From Planctomycetaceae bacterium (lineage in GTDB: Bacteria; Planctomycetota; Planctomycetia; Pirellulales; Thermoguttaceae), in contig JAITBS010000602.1 in NCBI GenBank assembly GCA_031283515.1, positions 1 through 9,208 on the forward strand: a DNA stretch of 9,208 bases, given 5' to 3'. Positions 5,941 to 9,208 of the stretch are shown here, piece after piece; the stretch's first letter is position 1; every line of letters begins with the position of its first letter. A model generated the notes under the pieces. That model saw nothing but the letters and a program-made list of their open reading frames with translations. It was not told the DNA's origin and ran no database searches. The position numbers and the translations under genes were made by a program.

Positions 5941-6756
5941 CTAAAATGAATTTTCATATTTTGCCGGTCTGAAAATCTCAAATGCCATTTCAAGCAAATA
6001 TTCTTTGCCGCCGGCTTTACGGAGTTCCTCGACAACCAATCCGATTTGTAATTGACTTTTGTACAAAGCAAGTGCCTGAAGCCGTTGCTCTGCCAGTTCG
6101 ACCGGAACACTGACCCGAATGTCCGGCTGCTTGATAAAATCACTGTAGGTCGCATATTCGTATAAAAACGGAATCACACCCGGAACTGCTCCCAACTCGG
6201 GCCAAATTCCGCCTTGCGCATGGAAAACACTAATCACCGTCTCATGATGTACCACCTTGTGATCAGGGTGCAAGTCAAGCCGGTTCGGAATAAAAATCCG
6301 CGTCGGACGTATTTGCCGTAAGAGCCATGTCAATGTGTTTTGCAAACCAACCGCCCCAGCAATCACATTAGAATCCGATAAATCCGCCGCAAAACGCCGA
6401 CCCATGTTTTGCAACAACGATCCGTCATCATAATCAAATAAATACAGATTTTCACGCGGCAGTCCAAGATAAGAAAATGATGTCTGCGTTTCTTCACGGC
6501 GTACCTGAGCAATCGTCGGACGTTGCTCAGGTGTACAGTATCCCATGCGGCCATTCGAAATAACCGCCGCAAAAACACTAATCTCATTTTGAAGTGCCGC
6601 AAGGAATGTTAAACCAGCTCCGCAAACAATGTCGTCATCATGAGGCGCAATAAAAAGCCAAACTTCTTTGTCGTCTTGCCAATTACCCCAAATATCTGCC
6701 GGATTATTGGAAGAAATCATTGTTTGTCCGTTACGCCGATCAAATTGAATAGTCAT
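5941..6756 (-). CDS. PIG-L/LmbE family deacetylase
   Basis: A 271-residue cytoplasmic protein (no signal peptide) of the zinc-dependent N-acetylglucosaminyl-deacetylase-like family. Members remove acetyl groups from N-acetylglucosamine-type amino sugars in GPI-anchor, mycothiol, bacillithiol or antibiotic pathways. The substrate here is unknown. The metal/catalytic motif is APHDDD (H39, D41, D42) and the second motif is HPDH (H163, H166). Aligned with the common AHPDDE, the Pro is Asp and the following Glu is Ile. This matches a 'PHDDD...NGRMGYC' subfamily that I remember from planctomycetes and others, so it is probably not inactive. Conserved stretches include ISNGRMGYC, VRREET and FHAQGGIWPELG. 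The ATG is supported by AGGAG 11 bases upstream; M13 is a less likely alternative. It is divergent from the PqaA-like gene, with no biosynthetic partners visible. Confidence 0.88.
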   Translation of the reverse strand: MTIQFDRRNGQTMISSNNPADIWGNWQDDKEVWLFIAPHDDDIVCGAGLTFLAALQNEISVFAAVISNGRMGYCTPEQRPTIAQVRREETQTSFSYLGLPRENLYLFDYDDGSLLQNMGRRFAADLSDSNVIAGAVGLQNTLTWLLRQIRPTRIFIPNRLDLHPDHKVVHHETVISVFHAQGGIWPELGAVPGVIPFLYEYATYSDFIKQPDIRVSVPVELAEQRLQALALYKSQLQIGLVVEELRKAGGKEYLLEMAFEIFRPAKYENSF

Positions 6757-6767
6757 CGCTCGCTAAT

Positions 6768-6772
6768 CTCCT
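6768..6772 (-). promoter_or_regulatory. Ribosome-binding site of the PIG-L deacetylase
   Basis: AGGAG on the minus strand sits 11 bases before the ATG at 6756. It is one of only two clear Shine-Dalgarno motifs in the window and supports the chosen start over the internal Met at residue 13. Confidence 0.6.
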
Positions 6773-7124
6773 AATTGGTCTGGTGTGTTACTGAAAAAAC
6801 GGTAATATGTCAACGGTTATTCTATGTTCGCCGCAAAGAGAACAACCCAAAAAACACGATCGCTGACACGCACACATAAAAATTTCACTAAAATATCACT
6901 AAATTTCAAAATCCCATGTAACAATGAAGGAAGGAAATTACTCAGTTCTTACAACAGAATACTTCCCATAATAACCAAAATTCTCAATAAATTTTGATAT
7001 AACAAATTATTTTTCCAAACAGTTGATTATATTCAATCGAAAATGTCTGGCAACCGCCGGAAATTATTTTTCATAACCATGAGAACTTCTAAAAGACTAA
7101 ATTTTTACCCAAAAAAATGTTTAC

Positions 7125-7153
7125 AAGTCTTTCTTTTTTTAAGAACAAGACTT
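7125..7153. repeat. Inverted repeat upstream of the PqaA-like gene
   Basis: AAGTCTT (7125-7131) pairs with AAGACTT (7147-7153), and the adjoining TCTT pairs with AAGA with a 2-base bulge. A T-run forms the loop. The stem is modest and the T-run is not after it, so a terminator is unlikely. It could be an operator-like dyad or structure in a long leader. Confidence 0.4.
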
Positions 7154-7184
7154 TTAGGAAACATGGTGTTTTAGGAAACATGGT
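7152..7184. repeat. Two tandem copies of a 17-bp unit
   Basis: TTTTAGGAAACATGGT occurs at 7152-7167 and 7169-7184, giving a 17-bp period. It overlaps the right arm of the preceding hairpin. A tandem regulatory-protein site is possible but has no further support. The AGGAAACAT core also appears in the 21-bp array (CTAGGAAACATT), perhaps by chance. Confidence 0.55.
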
Positions 7185-7436
7185 CTTTGGAAGTTCCCCC
7201 GTGATATTCAATAACACTATTCACGTTTCCAAACTTGTGTTAAAATAAGGGAATAAATCAGGAAAATAGAAATACGTAATCATTAAACCGCTACCCCATA
7301 TCGGCGTTGATGTTTGCATTTGTGTTTGATGCAATTACTTTATATTGTTCGGATTGCATGGTTCACAGAATCGAAACAATTGTATTTTCCTGCTTTAAAA
7401 TTACTTTGAAAGGTCAATAATACCAATTCAATATTG

Positions 7437-7442
7437 AAGGAG
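7437..7442 (+). promoter_or_regulatory. Ribosome-binding site that sets the PqaA-like start
   Basis: AAGGAG lies 9 bases before the ATG at 7452. The frame can be extended to a TTG at 7434, but that would place the Shine-Dalgarno motif inside the coding region. The ATG also gives a classical signal peptide. The ATG is therefore the likely start. Confidence 0.75.
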
Positions 7443-7451
7443 TTTAAAAAA

Positions 7452-8834
7452 ATGAGACATTTATTTAACAAAATCATTTTGTTTTTTTTAAGTGTTGGTT
7501 TTATTTTGTTTGCGGGAATGTCAATTGCCGAAGTTCCGGTTTCTCCCGAAACAAATTCATCACCCGCCGCTAACGATATTCCGTCTGATCTCGATGCGTA
7601 CCTCGCAATAACAGATCACGCATTCCAGTGGGAAATCGTTGAAAAAACAGAAAATCATAACGAAAAATCTTATCTTCTCGAAATGACTTCACAAGTTTGG
7701 CATGAGATTCCCTGGAAACACTATTTACTCATTGTTATTCCCAACAAATTAGATAATTCCAGCCACGCCGCTTTGTATATCACCGGAAAACGGATTGGCA
7801 GTAAACCAAATGAGAATGACAAATTACTTGCCAGAACACTGGCGGAAACTTGTGGAATGCCCTTAGGGACATTGTTTCAAGTTCCCAATCAACCGTTGCT
7901 CGGTAATTTCTCCGAAGACGCCCTGATCGGTGAAACAATGCTCAAAACATTGGAAACGAAAGATACAACTTGGTCTCTGCTCTTCCCAATGGTCAAAAGT
8001 GCCCTTCGTGCTATGGACGCAATACAACAGGTTCTCAAACAAGAACAACAATTCGATATCAAAGGTTTTATCGTAACCGGTGCTTCAAAACGCGGTTGGA
8101 CAACATGGCTTGCCGCCGCTTCAAAAGATCCGCGAATTATCGCCATTGCCCCAATTGTGATTGATAACCTGAATATCCGAAAACAAATGGAATATCAAAT
8201 TGAAACATGGGGCGATTTCAGCCCCAGTATCAAAGATTATAGCGACAGAAATCTTATTCGGAAAAATGATAACGATGTTTCCGAGATTAAGGAACGGCTT
8301 TGGAAAATGATTGATCCGTATTTTTATCTTGACCGGTTGACGTTACCAAAACTTCTGGTTCACGCAACCAATGACCCTTATTGGACTGTCGATGCCGCAA
8401 AAAATTATTGGAATGATATTCCCGGTATAAAATATATGTTGACACTTCCCAATGCCGGACACGGTCTTGATAACCAGTTACCCAAAGCCATCATGACAAT
8501 TGCGGTCTTCTCACGGTATGCCGCTAACGGTGAAAATTGGCCCAAAATGGATTGGAAACTCAATGAGCAAGATTCTCAATATACTGTTACTGTTAAAACG
8601 GAAATACCAAATTACCGAATCAAAATCTGGTCTGCCGCCTCAGATACAAAAGATTTTCGACAATCCAAATGGACTTCAAAATCACTAGACAATAACAATA
8701 GCAATAACAATAACTTGTCAGATACAATTGTTGTTGCAAAACCAACAACAGGACATCTCGCGTTTTACGTCGAACTCGAATCCAAACACGATGGATTACC
8801 GTTTTCCCTGACCACTCAAGTTTGGCGGTTTTAG
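7452..8834 (+). CDS. Secreted PhoPQ-activated pathogenicity-related (PqaA-like) protein
   Basis: A 460-residue protein of the PqaA family, which has an alpha/beta-hydrolase fold; the substrate in this lineage is unknown. A signal peptide is clear: basic start (MRHLFNK), hydrophobic core 8-23, and probable cleavage after SIA (residue 26), so it should act outside the cytoplasm. The nucleophile motif GASKRGW places Ser at 212. The likely acid is D308 in HATNDPYWTVD and the likely base is H337 in NAGHGLD. The stretch from EDALIGETMLKTLE to MVKSALRAMDAIQQVL is diagnostic of the family. Near the C-terminus an Asn-rich run, DNNNSNNNN (413-421), is encoded by near-repetitive AAT/AAC codons and looks like a small loop expansion. 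Salmonella pqaA is under PhoPQ control, but nothing here shows that regulation. The start is fixed by AAGGAG 9 bases upstream. It appears monocistronic. Confidence 0.9.
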   Translation: MRHLFNKIILFFLSVGFILFAGMSIAEVPVSPETNSSPAANDIPSDLDAYLAITDHAFQWEIVEKTENHNEKSYLLEMTSQVWHEIPWKHYLLIVIPNKLDNSSHAALYITGKRIGSKPNENDKLLARTLAETCGMPLGTLFQVPNQPLLGNFSEDALIGETMLKTLETKDTTWSLLFPMVKSALRAMDAIQQVLKQEQQFDIKGFIVTGASKRGWTTWLAAASKDPRIIAIAPIVIDNLNIRKQMEYQIETWGDFSPSIKDYSDRNLIRKNDNDVSEIKERLWKMIDPYFYLDRLTLPKLLVHATNDPYWTVDAAKNYWNDIPGIKYMLTLPNAGHGLDNQLPKAIMTIAVFSRYAANGENWPKMDWKLNEQDSQYTVTVKTEIPNYRIKIWSAASDTKDFRQSKWTSKSLDNNNSNNNNLSDTIVVAKPTTGHLAFYVELESKHDGLPFSLTTQVWRF

Positions 8835-8838
8835 AATA

Positions 8839-8857
8839 GTAATATCCAACGGAATTT
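8839..8857 (+). repeat. Possible degenerate element end after the PqaA-like gene
   Basis: GTAATATCCAACGGAATTT resembles GTAATATATCAGCGGAATT with one deletion and about two substitutions. It begins 5 bases after the preceding stop codon. No partner is seen before the next gene. The resemblance may be chance. Confidence 0.25.
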
Positions 8858-8969
8858 ATCTATTTCTTGAAACGGCGTCCCTTGAAAAATCTGCGATTCG
8901 GAGTAAAATGGGAAGCTTAGTAGTAAACGATTTAAGTCCTAATTCCGATAGAACGTTAAGTATTCCAGT

Positions 8970-9208
8970 ATGAGCAAGACATCGTGGCATCCTGCATTTT
9001 GGGGCGCAATGCAACTCGAACTTAAAGAGTATCGAGACGTGTTGGAGTTCACCTCCGAATATCAATTAACCAGTGAGCCCTTACGAATTGATGTTCTCAT
9101 CATCAAAAAACTCAAAGATGTTGTCATCGACAAAAATATTGCCCGTATTTTTCGGACGTATAACATTTTTGAATACAAGAGCCCCAGTGATTCGCTTACT
9201 GTTGAGAG
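8970..9208 (+). CDS. N-terminal part of a PD-(D/E)XK nuclease-like protein (cut by window end)
   Basis: Open from ATG at 8970 to the window edge (79 codons). There is an in-frame stop at 8949-8951 and no other start between, so the start is well fixed, although no Shine-Dalgarno motif is visible. The N-terminus reads MSKTSWHPAFWGAMQLELKE. It is followed by EYQLTSEPLRIDVLIIKK (D41) and then FEYKSP (E68, K70). The D...ExK arrangement on adjacent predicted beta strands is the core of the PD-(D/E)XK nuclease fold. I recall similar 'WHPAF...EPLRIDVLIIKK...EYKSP' proteins as common conserved hypotheticals in gut bacteria, often in many copies, with no established function. Relation to restriction, to Rpn-like transposon-derived nucleases, or to defence is inference. 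The remainder of the protein lies outside the window. Confidence 0.8.
   Translation, partial: MSKTSWHPAFWGAMQLELKEYRDVLEFTSEYQLTSEPLRIDVLIIKKLKDVVIDKNIARIFRTYNIFEYKSPSDSLTVE

Larger units (their letters stand above)
6757..7451. other. Long divergent intergenic region
   Basis: A 695-bp gap between the minus-strand deacetylase and the plus-strand PqaA-like gene must hold promoters for both. No open frame in it looks like a gene. It contains a hairpin (7125-7153), a tandem 17-bp repeat (7152-7184) and AT-rich tracts. A TAAAAT at about 7240 and a TATATT at 7341 could be -10 boxes for the rightward gene, but neither has a well-spaced -35 box, so I do not call a promoter. No element end motif was found here, unlike in the other long gaps. 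Confidence 0.5.

Noticed and set aside
5841..6155. 104-codon minus-strand frame overlapping the deacetylase 3' end
   Set aside because: It overlaps the deacetylase in another frame on the same strand and lacks any family features.
7434..7451. TTG start six codons upstream for the PqaA-like protein
   Set aside because: The Shine-Dalgarno motif AAGGAG lies within this extension and is well placed for the ATG at 7452.
1..9208. tRNA, rRNA or known riboswitch
   Set aside because: No cloverleaf, ribosomal or conserved aptamer signature was recognised on either strand by eye; a covariance-model search was not possible.

Overview
This window looks like an AT-rich (roughly 35-40% GC by eye) chromosomal segment from a bacterium of the Planctomycetes or the wider PVC group, possibly one of the low-GC gut lineages. 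Three things suggest this. A PhoPQ-activated pathogenicity-related (PqaA-type) secreted esterase-like protein and a PIG-L-type deacetylase of the 'PHDDD' subfamily are both frequent in that group. The 'SVPFQENGY...' metallo-hydrolase resembles planctomycete homologues I remember. Start sites mostly lack Shine-Dalgarno motifs. This placement is inference from recalled family distributions, not from a search.

Layout. Positions 1-122 may hold the 3' end of a gene that enters from the left. Positions 121-730 are non-coding and dominated by hairpins, including a 286-bp element with perfect 22-bp terminal inverted repeats and a 5-bp target duplication (260-545). A 119-aa protein with two membrane segments and a zinc ribbon follows (731-1090). 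Next is a repeat-bearing gap (1091-1551), a glyoxalase II-like metallo-beta-lactamase-fold hydrolase (1552-2271, non-ATG start) and a full-length ComEC/Rec2 DNA-uptake channel with its own C-terminal metallo-beta-lactamase domain (2393-4957). A 980-bp gap (4958-5940) is packed with repeats: a second 287-bp element with related ends (5006-5292), eight tandem copies of a 21-bp unit (5373-5540), and a degenerate, oppositely oriented copy of the first element (5569 to about 5798). A PIG-L deacetylase lies on the minus strand (5941-6756). It is divergent, across a 695-bp gap, from a secreted PqaA-like protein (7452-8834). At the right edge is the start of a PD-(D/E)XK nuclease-like protein cut off by the window (8970-9208).

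How the parts relate. The hydrolase and comEC share a strand and could be co-transcribed, but their 121-bp gap and lack of functional linkage make a dedicated operon uncertain. The other genes look like unrelated single units. The most distinctive content is the family of intergenic elements sharing the end motif GTAATMTATYAGYGG. I count six clear occurrences, none inside a recognised coding region. They look like non-autonomous, MITE-like units built from many small hairpins, and no transposase that could move them lies in the window.
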